The position numbers were made by a program, and so were the translations under genes. The notes under the pieces are model-generated. The model was not told where the DNA came from. It ran no database searches and worked only from the letters and a program-made list of their open reading frames with translations. DNA of 64,000 bases, from assembly GCA_964423615.1 (NCBI GenBank), contig CAYRFQ010000002.1, positions 1-64,000 of the forward strand. The letters run 5' to 3'. The stretch comes from CAYRFQ01 sp964423615. Lineage in GTDB: Bacteria > Planctomycetota > Planctomycetia > Gemmatales > Gemmataceae. Shown one piece after another: positions 46,130 to 54,231 of the stretch. How positions within the stretch are numbered: the first letter of the stretch is position 1; every line of letters begins with the position of its first letter.

Positions 46130-47773
46130 ATGATGATGGCATCGAGCCCTTCGAACACACCGACACGCCCGAACGCTCCGACCGCAGCGGGAGCGTGGGA
46201 GGCGTGGAAGCAATTCTGGTTTACAAAGGCAGATCCGACGTTGCTCGGCTTACTCCGCATCTGTGTGGGAGTGTTAGCGATCTACGTGGTCGTTGGGTAC
46301 ACGTTCGACCTGGAGGGATTCTTTGGGAAAGATTCGTTGGTGAGCTTGTCGGCTCGGAGGTTGGTGGTTGACCAGACCCCAGTCGTTGTTCCTCCGTTGA
46401 ATTTGCTCGAACCGGAGGAAATGCAAAACGTCGCCGTCCCCCAAACGACCGAACAAACCAAGTACGTCGAGTTTTACAAAAAACGATGGAACCAACCTCC
46501 TCCCGTTCCTTTTCCCATGAGTAAGACGGAACCAGGGAAAATAGACTGGAAGAGGGCGAAGGAGATTAACGATTACCGAGCCTTCTGGGGAGCGGATCCG
46601 CGTCTCCTTCACACTCAGGGGACGCCCGAGTGGTCGATATGGTTCCACGTCACGGATCCGCAGATGATGACGGTATTGCACATGTCCTTCATCGCGGTGA
46701 CGGTTCTGTTTGCGTTTGGATTCTGTACACGCCTTACGTCGGTTTTAACTTGGTTCGCGCTGATGAGTTATGTTCATCGATCGCCAGCCACTCTGTTTGG
46801 TGTCGATACCATGATGAACATCATCATGATCTATCTGATCATTGGACCGTCGGGCGCGGCTCTCTCGCTCGACGCGTGGATCAAGAGATGGTGGGCTTCC
46901 GGGTCGGAGGGTGCTGAGTGGCTCAAGCGATTACTGGGGTATCCCGAGTCCGACGCAAAACGTCTCGCCCAAAGTCTCGCTGACGGAGGTGCTCCGAAAC
47001 CTACGGTGGTTGCCAATTTTGCTCTGCGTGCGTTACAAATCCATGTCTGTTTCATTTATGCTGCGGCCGGACTTTCGAAGCTCAAAGGGGATGCTTGGTG
47101 GGATGGAACCGCCGTCTGGCACACCCTCGCGAACTTCGAATTCGCTCCCATGGCATCGACGATTTACGTTTGGTTCTTGGGAATGTTGACTCGCCAAAAT
47201 ATACTCTTGAATCTGTTCATCGCCAGTGGTACGTACTTCACCCTGTTCTTCGAAATCTCTTACCCCTTCTTGATCTGGGGACGAAGGACGCGGTGGTTCA
47301 TGCTCGCGATGGCGGTCATCTTGCACGGTTTTATCGGGGCGTTTATGGGTCTGAAAACGTTCGCGTTGATGATGATCGTGATGAACATGGCGTTCTTGCC
47401 GTCGAAAGTAACTCGGACGCTCGTGGATTTTGGCGCTCGGTATGGGCTGCTGATTCTCGTTCTTGTGCTTTGGCCTTTCGGGGTGGCTTTCTTGCCCAAG
47501 GAGGTAACGAGCAGGCTCGAAGATATGGGTTATGTGTATTGGATGCCGATTCTGTGCCTCTTGTTCGTGCTTTTGGGCCAACGGATGGTCCGGGGTGACT
47601 CCGGTGTCTCGAAGAGAGACACCCAGATGGACGAATCGGAAACAGCCTCGCTCGAAAAAGAGACGGGAGATGACGGACCGATTTTATCTGGGACTTCTCC
47701 ATCGAAAACGGGAGTTCTCATCAAGAAGAAAGCGAAACGAAAAGGAAAGTCGACGAAGAAAGAACTGGCGTAA
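46130..47773 (+). CDS. HTTM-domain (vitamin K-dependent gamma-carboxylase-like) membrane protein
   Basis: A 547-residue multi-helix membrane protein. It starts with a polar lead and FWFTKADPTLLGLLRICVG, the typical entry into the HTTM (horizontally transferred transmembrane) domain shared with animal gamma-glutamyl carboxylase. Later segments include LLHTQGTPEWSIWFHVTDP, TSVLTWFALMSYVHRSPATLFGVDT, HVCFIYAAAGLSKLKGDAWWDGTAVWHTL and ISYPFLIWGRRTRWFMLAMAVILHGFIG. About nine helices are visible; the C-terminus is a lysine-rich tail. Bacterial HTTM proteins have no settled function. GGAG precedes the ATG cluster. It is downstream partner to the WD40 membrane protein. Confidence 0.9.
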   Translation: MMMASSPSNTPTRPNAPTAAGAWEAWKQFWFTKADPTLLGLLRICVGVLAIYVVVGYTFDLEGFFGKDSLVSLSARRLVVDQTPVVVPPLNLLEPEEMQNVAVPQTTEQTKYVEFYKKRWNQPPPVPFPMSKTEPGKIDWKRAKEINDYRAFWGADPRLLHTQGTPEWSIWFHVTDPQMMTVLHMSFIAVTVLFAFGFCTRLTSVLTWFALMSYVHRSPATLFGVDTMMNIIMIYLIIGPSGAALSLDAWIKRWWASGSEGAEWLKRLLGYPESDAKRLAQSLADGGAPKPTVVANFALRALQIHVCFIYAAAGLSKLKGDAWWDGTAVWHTLANFEFAPMASTIYVWFLGMLTRQNILLNLFIASGTYFTLFFEISYPFLIWGRRTRWFMLAMAVILHGFIGAFMGLKTFALMMIVMNMAFLPSKVTRTLVDFGARYGLLILVLVLWPFGVAFLPKEVTSRLEDMGYVYWMPILCLLFVLLGQRMVRGDSGVSKRDTQMDESETASLEKETGDDGPILSGTSPSKTGVLIKKKAKRKGKSTKKELA

Positions 47774-47796
47774 GCTGAAGTCGACCTGATTTACGG

Positions 47797-47843
47797 ACAC
47801 GACTCATTCGATTTGCCACGGGTGGAATTCGAGTGGGTCGTGT
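47797..47843 (+). terminator. Long hairpin after the HTTM gene
   Basis: ACACGACTCATTCGA (47797-47811) pairs over 15 positions, two of them G-T wobbles, with TCGAGTGGGTCGTGT (47829-47843). Inner CCAC/GTGG pairing shortens the loop. It starts 24 bases after the stop codon. No strong T-run follows, so it may act in termination or mRNA stability. Confidence 0.5.
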
Positions 47844-48013
47844 TGGTCTCACCCTTCTCACTGTTGATTCCCAGTGAACCTTCCTTCCCCTGCTCTTATC
47901 TCATATAAAGAGTCCGACGAGACCGGATATATCTAGCTATCTCGTCTTCCAAATCGATCCAAGGCCCTCCGACTCATGTCGCGACAAGGGATAGTCAATC
48001 CAAGGAGGATTCC

Positions 48014-48754
48014 GTGGACGGAGATGCCCTCTCGGCCGTGCTTGTGGGTTGCCAATGTTTTTTGCCCGAATCGTTTCGAAAATCTCACGTACGGCTGTTC
48101 GTCGATGAACACGTCCAGACGTTGACGAGGCGATTAGTTGCGTTTCACAAATCGGGAGTGCCGGAGTCATTCCCGAGTCCGCACTTGGCGGCCGAGACTA
48201 CACCGCCTCTCGCGACGGCTTGGGCGCCTTTTCGCGATGCGATGGAGCTTTGGGTTTCGGCCGAAGGGGCTGTTGACGAATCCATCCAAAAAACTTTCGC
48301 ACGAAGCATCGTTGCGGCTGGAACGCCATCGTTGTTGATCCTGTTGGGGCAACGCCTCACACCAGCGAGTGTGTCGGACACTAACGCAATTCCTCCAACG
48401 CGGAACGAATTATTGCAAGCGGCCACGGCGGCACATAATACGCCGGGGAATGGTCTGACCGTAGCAGCTCGAGCTTTGAGTAAGCATGTGAACAGGAGTA
48501 CCGGCGAGTTCTGGGGAGAAGTGACCGGTTCTAACCCGGAGAAAAACGCAGCGGCCCTATCTGTGCTCGAAACGATTTTGGCCAATACTACCTGGTGGAA
48601 TGTGTTTGGGCACTACACCCACGAATTCGTGTATGAAGCTCGTGTGCCTTCGGGGCACGGGGCGAGGTGGAACTGTCCAGCGACAGAGTTCATTGGTTTC
48701 CTTGAACCGTTTGAGGAGGCTGAACGATTGTCGGCGAAGCATCCGGCAGAGTAA
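48014..48754 (+). CDS. Unrecognised soluble protein
   Basis: A 246-residue protein starting at GTG with an excellent AAGGAGG site upstream. It has no signal peptide or strong membrane helix. Visible segments are AVLVGCQCFLPESFRKSHVR, SLLILLGQRLTPASV and TTWWNVFGHYTHEFVYEAR; the last has a His-x-x-His-Glu arrangement that could be a metal site but is not enough to name a family. The only adjacent genes are the HTTM protein upstream and the pentapeptide protein downstream, both more than 200 bases away. Confidence 0.7.
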   Translation: MDGDALSAVLVGCQCFLPESFRKSHVRLFVDEHVQTLTRRLVAFHKSGVPESFPSPHLAAETTPPLATAWAPFRDAMELWVSAEGAVDESIQKTFARSIVAAGTPSLLILLGQRLTPASVSDTNAIPPTRNELLQAATAAHNTPGNGLTVAARALSKHVNRSTGEFWGEVTGSNPEKNAAALSVLETILANTTWWNVFGHYTHEFVYEARVPSGHGARWNCPATEFIGFLEPFEEAERLSAKHPAE

Positions 48755-49047
48755 CAAACTGTTGTGAGTTTGGCCTAGCCTCGTCAGCTTCATTCTGGAG
48801 TATAAGATAAGCGGGAAATCGACTATTGATGTCTGTGCGGCCAATGAATCAAAGTTGCAGGCCAACGGGAAACGAAACAGTTATAGGTGTCCGTTTCGTT
48901 GATGATGTCGAGCACGGCGGGGCCTTGCAAGCACGCGTTCCACGGCAGAGTCATGGAGCGAGATTAACATTAACTTGACGAATTAACTCTGGCGGACGAT
49001 TTTCCTTTTCATTCGCAATCGTCATCCCTGACACAGGTGCTCATATT

Positions 49048-50310
49048 ATGGACTCGGCGACTACTTTAGATGCTGACCAAGCTAAAGAACTGCTACGCGA
49101 AGGACAAGCCATCGAGAATGCTACGATCGAGGCTCTTTCGTGGTCGAAGCAAACGTTCACGACACCTATCGTCCTGACGGATTGTGAAATTGGGACCCTG
49201 ACCCTTAGTAATTGTGTGTTCCAAGAGGAACTAATTCTGCGTCGGTGTCGCATCAAGTTATTGGTTCTGAGCAACTCGACGTTCGAAAAGAAGTGTGACC
49301 TCAAGGGAGCCACTGTCTTTCGGATTCGTGGGCAGGAAGTGACTTTTCAAGGTGGGCTCAATTGTGGCCAGTCGCGTGTGGCCGGGAGTTTTCACAAGAG
49401 CCAATTTCACGGCAAGACTGACTTCGGTTGGTCTAAGATCGAGGGAGACGCAACGTTTACGGAGACCCAATTCCACGGTGAGCTTGACTTCCGTAACACC
49501 AGAGTAACGGGGGATGGAATCTTCGAGGGAGCCAAATGCCATGGGGCCGCAAGATTCGACAGCTCCACCTTCGGCGGTGAACTCAAACTCAACAAAACGA
49601 CGTGGCATGATGAGTTAAAATTGGCCAGGTCTCGAATCACTCTTGGTGTCGATTTGACGCACGCGACGCTCCACAAGGCGACGGACTTTCGGGACATGAC
49701 TGTTGGGCGGACGGTGAAACTTTGGTACGTCGAACTTGGGGAACAACAGGGATTCCGATTCCGCGGGCTCGTCTCGGCTTCGGTTTCGTTCCAACGACAA
49801 ACGGTCGAAGGCCACATCCTTGCCGAGAAGGAAGGGGATTTCAAAGGGGCTGCCGTGGAATATGGATTTCTGAGGAACATGTTTCAAGAAATCCACCGGT
49901 ACGACGATGAAGACTGGGCGTACTACAAGTACAAGCGTATGCACCGTAAGAGCAAAACGATCGGCATGAATCCTTTGAAGGCGTTCTGGCTCGGATGTGA
50001 ATATCTATTTCTAGATATGGGTTGTGGTTATGGAACGCGTCCCTTTCGGACGTTAATAGCTTGCTTCCTGATGATCATGGTCTTCGCAATTGGCTATCTG
50101 TTGGGTCTTCCGGGTGAAGCCCAAGAAGACTATGGACTCGGGATGTTCAATAAATTGGTCTACAGTTTCGACTTGAGCCTCCAGGCCTTCAGCGGGAGCT
50201 ACACAGATCTACATGGTGGTTTGCGTCTCCTTGGGATCGCTGAGTATATGCTTGGTGTTGTGTTTCTGGGATTATTCGTTGTTGCGTTGAGTCGCAAGGT
50301 CATTCGGTGA
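49048..50310 (+). CDS. Pentapeptide-like repeat protein with C-terminal pore-like membrane domain
   Basis: A 420-residue protein. Residues about 30-260 are a right-handed beta-helix of degenerate five-residue repeats (ATFTETQFHGELDFRNTRVTG; AARFDSSTFGGELKLNKTTW). A YKRMHRKSKTIGMNPLKAFW linker and a cysteine turn MGCGYGTRPFRTL lead into two membrane helices (about 330-350 and 395-415) around a re-entrant stretch. This layout matches pentapeptide proteins fused to a two-helix ion-channel domain. The usual TxGYGD selectivity filter is not present: the corresponding stretch reads FSGSYTD (381-387). The final LGLFVVALSRKVIR fits the channel's inner helix. Its stop overlaps the GTG of the nuclease-like gene. 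Confidence 0.8.
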   Translation: MDSATTLDADQAKELLREGQAIENATIEALSWSKQTFTTPIVLTDCEIGTLTLSNCVFQEELILRRCRIKLLVLSNSTFEKKCDLKGATVFRIRGQEVTFQGGLNCGQSRVAGSFHKSQFHGKTDFGWSKIEGDATFTETQFHGELDFRNTRVTGDGIFEGAKCHGAARFDSSTFGGELKLNKTTWHDELKLARSRITLGVDLTHATLHKATDFRDMTVGRTVKLWYVELGEQQGFRFRGLVSASVSFQRQTVEGHILAEKEGDFKGAAVEYGFLRNMFQEIHRYDDEDWAYYKYKRMHRKSKTIGMNPLKAFWLGCEYLFLDMGCGYGTRPFRTLIACFLMIMVFAIGYLLGLPGEAQEDYGLGMFNKLVYSFDLSLQAFSGSYTDLHGGLRLLGIAEYMLGVVFLGLFVVALSRKVIR

Positions 50311-51551
50311 GTGAATTGGTCAACGTGTCTCGCGGCGTGCGTGTGTTGCGGCAGCTGTTGCAGTATGGCTTCGACGTCCGTTGTGCCGATGTGGATAGTT
50401 TTCGCAAATGGCTCGTTAATCAACTCAACCACTGGCAGCAAAATCCGAGTTATCTTCAACAATGCTTGGTACGTGATCTGTACCAAGCTCATCCTGAATT
50501 GGTGCAACTCGAAAAGGAATATGCCGAAGCCCTGGCCGTTGATGACGAGTCTCCGGCCAAGGCTCGGTTGTTGGAAATTGAGAATCAGCTTCATCGAGCC
50601 AACAGTGCCATTGCCGGGATCGAAAAGGCACTTAAGAAGACGGAAGCCGCCAAGAAGCCCGCGTTGGCCGAAAAGTTGAAGAACTTCCAGGTCACTCGCA
50701 CGGCGCTGGAAAAGGAAGCTGCTCGACTTGAGCAAGAGAGCCCCGAACGGCGGGCATTGCTCGACGTTTCTCGACGGCTCGATGCGCTTCGTCAGGAAAC
50801 GGGGATGGCTCATGCGCGAGCCAAACTCGAAGTACTCCAAAAGAATCAGGGCCATCAGGCGAATGCCACAGGCGAATCGTTCGAAACGGTGGCTTTGCGG
50901 ATATCCCAGGACCAGATCCTTCCTCGCGTCGTTTCCGGGTCGGACCCGAGGGCGCGAGCCCGTCTTGCGATACTAACGGGAGCCAAGTTGGGAGCTTCTC
51001 GTCTGGAGATCGATCAATTGATTGTCCGTCGGCCACTGCAGGCAGGTCGGTCGGTGGACGTGTTGGCCTTGGTCGAGGTCAAACGAAACATTAACGATTT
51101 GGCCCACGGGTTCGTCATGCGTCAGGAGAATCTGGCGTGGCTTACGGGCGACGACACTGGTTATGACGTCGACGAATATCGTACGCAATCGTTTCCGCTT
51201 GGAACATTCGATCGACCCGCGATTCACCGTGAACACGATGAAGACTTTCTACTGGATGCTCGATCGTTTCATCTGTTCCGCCGTGATCCATCGACGCAAT
51301 GGTTTATGGATCGGCTCTATCTCATCACACGATGGGGTCGATTTTGGGGTATGTCGAACGGAAGTTTTGCGCAACTGCGAAATCGAATGGCAACGGACCC
51401 AACGATTGATTTGGAATCGGATGAATCTATGTCGGAATTATTACAGTGGTGTCAGTTCCTGACGAATCCGTTGGAGACTCCGGATGTTCTACAACTCTAT
51501 TGTGACGGACCGAAGAGAACTCAGAATGTGTTGATTGTGGAGAAACCGTAG
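50307..51551 (+). CDS. Coiled-coil protein with PD-(D/E)XK nuclease-like domain
   Basis: A 414-residue soluble protein. Residues about 55-185 are a long charged coiled coil (LVQLEKEYAEAL; IEKALKKTEAAKKPALAEKL). A nuclease-like core follows: a glutamate in SFETVALRI (193), Asp236 in EIDQLIV and Glu257/Lys259 in LVEVKRN, which together fit the PD-(D/E)XK pattern of restriction-type nucleases. The C-terminal 110 residues have FMDRLYLITRWGRFWGMSN and no named domain. The GTG start overlaps the stop of the pore-like gene by three bases, so the two are translated together. I do not recognise a named family. Nuclease activity is a motif-based inference. Confidence 0.72.
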   Translation: MSELVNVSRGVRVLRQLLQYGFDVRCADVDSFRKWLVNQLNHWQQNPSYLQQCLVRDLYQAHPELVQLEKEYAEALAVDDESPAKARLLEIENQLHRANSAIAGIEKALKKTEAAKKPALAEKLKNFQVTRTALEKEAARLEQESPERRALLDVSRRLDALRQETGMAHARAKLEVLQKNQGHQANATGESFETVALRISQDQILPRVVSGSDPRARARLAILTGAKLGASRLEIDQLIVRRPLQAGRSVDVLALVEVKRNINDLAHGFVMRQENLAWLTGDDTGYDVDEYRTQSFPLGTFDRPAIHREHDEDFLLDARSFHLFRRDPSTQWFMDRLYLITRWGRFWGMSNGSFAQLRNRMATDPTIDLESDESMSELLQWCQFLTNPLETPDVLQLYCDGPKRTQNVLIVEKP

Positions 51552-51777
51552 AGTCGAGTGACAATAGAGTTAGGGAGTGTGCCTCTGGATTTTGGAATTC
51601 TATGTTCGCCGTAGGTACCACGCAAGCCGAGTGTAAATACGATTTTCCAGCAAATCCAAATTCCACAATCGAGAGGAGCACTCTATTCTTGGTCGCTGCG
51701 AACGTCCTCCTTGACATCGTGTCCGACTCATGGTGTGTTCCGTGGCTGGTTCGTTACTTCTGGGAGGTATGTGGCCA

Positions 51778-52350
51778 ATGCGCATTTTGCTCGAAACAGA
51801 ACGAATACGACTCCGGGCGTTCACCAAGGACGACGTGGATTTGCTCTACGAACTCAACAGTGATCCGGAAGTCATGCGGTATCTCGACGGCGAACCGACT
51901 CCTTATGAAGAAATTCGAGACAAAGTGTTGCCGCGTTATCTTTGGTTTTATGAGACGTACGAAAACTACGGGTACTGGGCCGCGATCGAGAAGTCGAGTG
52001 AAGAATTCATGGGTTGGTTTCTGTTCCGGTTGGCTCCCGACAGCCAATCCCACTACCATCCGGAGATTCATCGCGAAGATGATGTGGAACTTGGCTATCG
52101 CTTCCGTAAAAAGTTTTGGGGCCGAGGGTATGCGACCGAGGGGTCCAAGTGTATTGTCGCGAAGGGTTTCTCGGAATGGAAGCTGCCTCGGATCATCGCT
52201 GCGGCTATGGAAGCCAACACGGCATCGTTACGCGTCATGGAAAAAGTTGGCTTACGAGAGATGACGCGGTACTTTGATGAAGGGCTCAACACAACCATTG
52301 TGCAGTGTGTCCTGACTCGTGAAGAATACTTGGAACAGAATGGACTGTAA
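51778..52350 (+). CDS. GNAT-family acetyltransferase (RimJ/RimL-like)
   Basis: A 190-residue acetyl-CoA-dependent N-acetyltransferase. It begins LETERIRLRAFTKDDVDLLYEL, the standard RimJ/RimL start, and has VELGYRFRKKFWGRGYATEG (acetyl-CoA pyrophosphate loop) and AAAMEANTASLRVMEKVGLRE near the end. The acceptor is unknown. I chose the ATG at 51778 with GGGAGG about 12 bases upstream; frames from earlier codons add residues not found in the family. pyrE follows two bases after its stop. Confidence 0.9.
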   Translation: MRILLETERIRLRAFTKDDVDLLYELNSDPEVMRYLDGEPTPYEEIRDKVLPRYLWFYETYENYGYWAAIEKSSEEFMGWFLFRLAPDSQSHYHPEIHREDDVELGYRFRKKFWGRGYATEGSKCIVAKGFSEWKLPRIIAAAMEANTASLRVMEKVGLREMTRYFDEGLNTTIVQCVLTREEYLEQNGL

Positions 52351-52352
52351 CC

Positions 52353-52958
52353 ATGACGCGTCCATCGACTTCTCAACCACACGACTTCTCCATGCTTGAA
52401 CAAACCCGTGACCGATTGTTGAAACTCTTCCGGGAACGAGCTTTCTCGTTCGGCCAATTCACTCTCAAGTCTGGCAAGAAAAGCTCCTATTACATCAACA
52501 GCAAGAAAGCCCTCTTTCACTCCGAAGCGATTTCGTTGTTGGCGGAAGTGTTCTGGCATATGACCAAAGACCTCGAACTGCAGGCGATCGGTGGTCCGGA
52601 AGTCGGCGCGATTCCCATAGCGACCGCTTTAGCCCAAAAGTATCACCAGGAAGGTCGTGACATCGAAGGCTTTTTCGTTCGTAAACAACTCAAAGAACAC
52701 GGCAGCAAAGAGTGGATCGAAGGGGTCCTCCAACCTGGGTGGAAAGTCGGACTTGTTGAAGACGTGTTGACTACCGGAGGTTCGGCAATGCACGCCATCG
52801 AAAAAGTCGAAAAAGCCGGAGCGCAGGTCGTGGCCGTGTTGGGGATCGTCGATCGACTCGAAGGAGCCCGCCAGAAACTCGAAGGGAAGTATCAATACTT
52901 GCCGATCTTTGACATCCGCGATTTTGGAATCGAACCACCAACGGAATCCGCAGAATGA
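52353..52958 (+). CDS. pyrE: Orotate phosphoribosyltransferase
   Basis: A 201-residue enzyme that converts orotate and PRPP to OMP in pyrimidine synthesis. Motifs are FTLKSGKKSSYYINSKKA, IGGPEVGAIPIATALA, FFVRKQLKEHG and the PRPP loop VGLVEDVLTTGGSAMHAIE. The first 13 residues are extra and the internal ATG at 52392 is an alternative start. It is sandwiched between an acetyltransferase and Sua5, overlapping the latter by four bases. Confidence 0.94.
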   Translation: MTRPSTSQPHDFSMLEQTRDRLLKLFRERAFSFGQFTLKSGKKSSYYINSKKALFHSEAISLLAEVFWHMTKDLELQAIGGPEVGAIPIATALAQKYHQEGRDIEGFFVRKQLKEHGSKEWIEGVLQPGWKVGLVEDVLTTGGSAMHAIEKVEKAGAQVVAVLGIVDRLEGARQKLEGKYQYLPIFDIRDFGIEPPTESAE

Positions 52959-53959
52959 AAGCCAACGTCGTCGTTGTGAATCCCGAGCATCCCGAAATGG
53001 AGATCATCCAACAAGCGGCGGAGATTGTGCAAACAGGCGGGTTAGTCGCATTTCCAACAGAAACCGTCTACGGACTCGGCGCGAATGCTCTCGAGACCGA
53101 AGCCGTTGCGAAGATTTTTCAAGCCAAAGGAAGGCCATCGCACAATCCCCTGATCGTCCATGTTCCCGGCGTGGCGTTCGCCAAACAACTCGTCTGCGAA
53201 TGGCCAAAGTTGGCCGATCGGTTGGCCGAACAGTTTTGGCCCGGAAGTCTGACGCTCGTTCTCACGAAAGCCAAGACTGTACCGGCGAACGTGACCGCGA
53301 ACGGGCCGACAGTTGCCATCCGCGTCCCCTCGCATCCGGTCGCTTTGGCGTTGTTACGGCAAGCCACCGTTCCCATCGCAGCGCCCAGCGCGAACAAATC
53401 GAATCGCCTTTCGCCAACGTGTGCGGATCACGTCGCTCTAGATCTTGGAGGAGAAGTCGATCTCATTCTGGACGGCGGACCATGTCCGGGAGGTCTGGAA
53501 TCGACTGTTCTCGATGTCACCACGTACCCGCCCCGATTGCTCCGTCCCGGTCTTGTCACTCCTTCGCAAATCGAAAACCTCGTCGGTCCCATCGAAGTCG
53601 TGGGTGAGCGAATTGACGAGACCGACACACTGCGTTCTCCAGGAATGCTCGACAAACATTACGCTCCGCGAACTCCCCTGGAACTCGTTGAGGGAGATGC
53701 GAAAGAGCGGGTGAAAGAACTGAATTCTCGTGGATTAGAAGTTGGCTGGCTGAGATTCGGAAAAAAAATACAAGACAGGCCCAGTGGTGTGGTTATCGAA
53801 CAAATGTCTGCCGAACCGAAGGCATACGCCGCGACTTTGTACGCCGCGTTGCATAGATGTGATGCAGAAGGACTCTCGATAATCGTCTTGGAGTTACCTC
53901 CCAGAAGCGAAGATTGGTTGGCTGTGCATGATCGATTGCGAAGGGCGGCGGGAAAATAG
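52955..53959 (+). CDS. Threonylcarbamoyl-AMP synthase (Sua5/YrdC family)
   Basis: A 334-residue enzyme making threonylcarbamoyl-AMP for the t6A37 modification of ANN-decoding tRNAs. The YrdC domain shows GGLVAFPTETVYGLGANAL, KIFQAKGRPSHNPLIVHV, FWPGSLTLVL and APSANKSNRLSPT. A linker with SPGMLDKHYAPRTPLELV leads to the C-terminal Sua5 domain, so this is the long Sua5 type rather than the short TsaC type. Its ATG overlaps the pyrE stop (ATGA). Confidence 0.93.
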   Translation: MKANVVVVNPEHPEMEIIQQAAEIVQTGGLVAFPTETVYGLGANALETEAVAKIFQAKGRPSHNPLIVHVPGVAFAKQLVCEWPKLADRLAEQFWPGSLTLVLTKAKTVPANVTANGPTVAIRVPSHPVALALLRQATVPIAAPSANKSNRLSPTCADHVALDLGGEVDLILDGGPCPGGLESTVLDVTTYPPRLLRPGLVTPSQIENLVGPIEVVGERIDETDTLRSPGMLDKHYAPRTPLELVEGDAKERVKELNSRGLEVGWLRFGKKIQDRPSGVVIEQMSAEPKAYAATLYAALHRCDAEGLSIIVLELPPRSEDWLAVHDRLRRAAGK

Positions 53960-54231
53960 CAGGTATACTCGGAACGACGAAGTTATTTCTGTCCAGTCTT
54001 GTTGTTCAGCCGAGCAGCGGTGATAGATTCCAGCCAGATGTCGTGTGCCTTAGGTTTCGGGTCTATCGGATCATCATCAATCAATCATCACAAACGGGGT
54101 GAAGGTTTGGTTGAGAGTGGACCAACGAATCATGTCCCCCCAGCTCTTGAGGCAGGTTGTGTCTGCTCGACCACGAAATCAACAAATGTCCGGATTCCTT
54201 GGGCTGTTTTCACACAAGATACTCGACTGCC

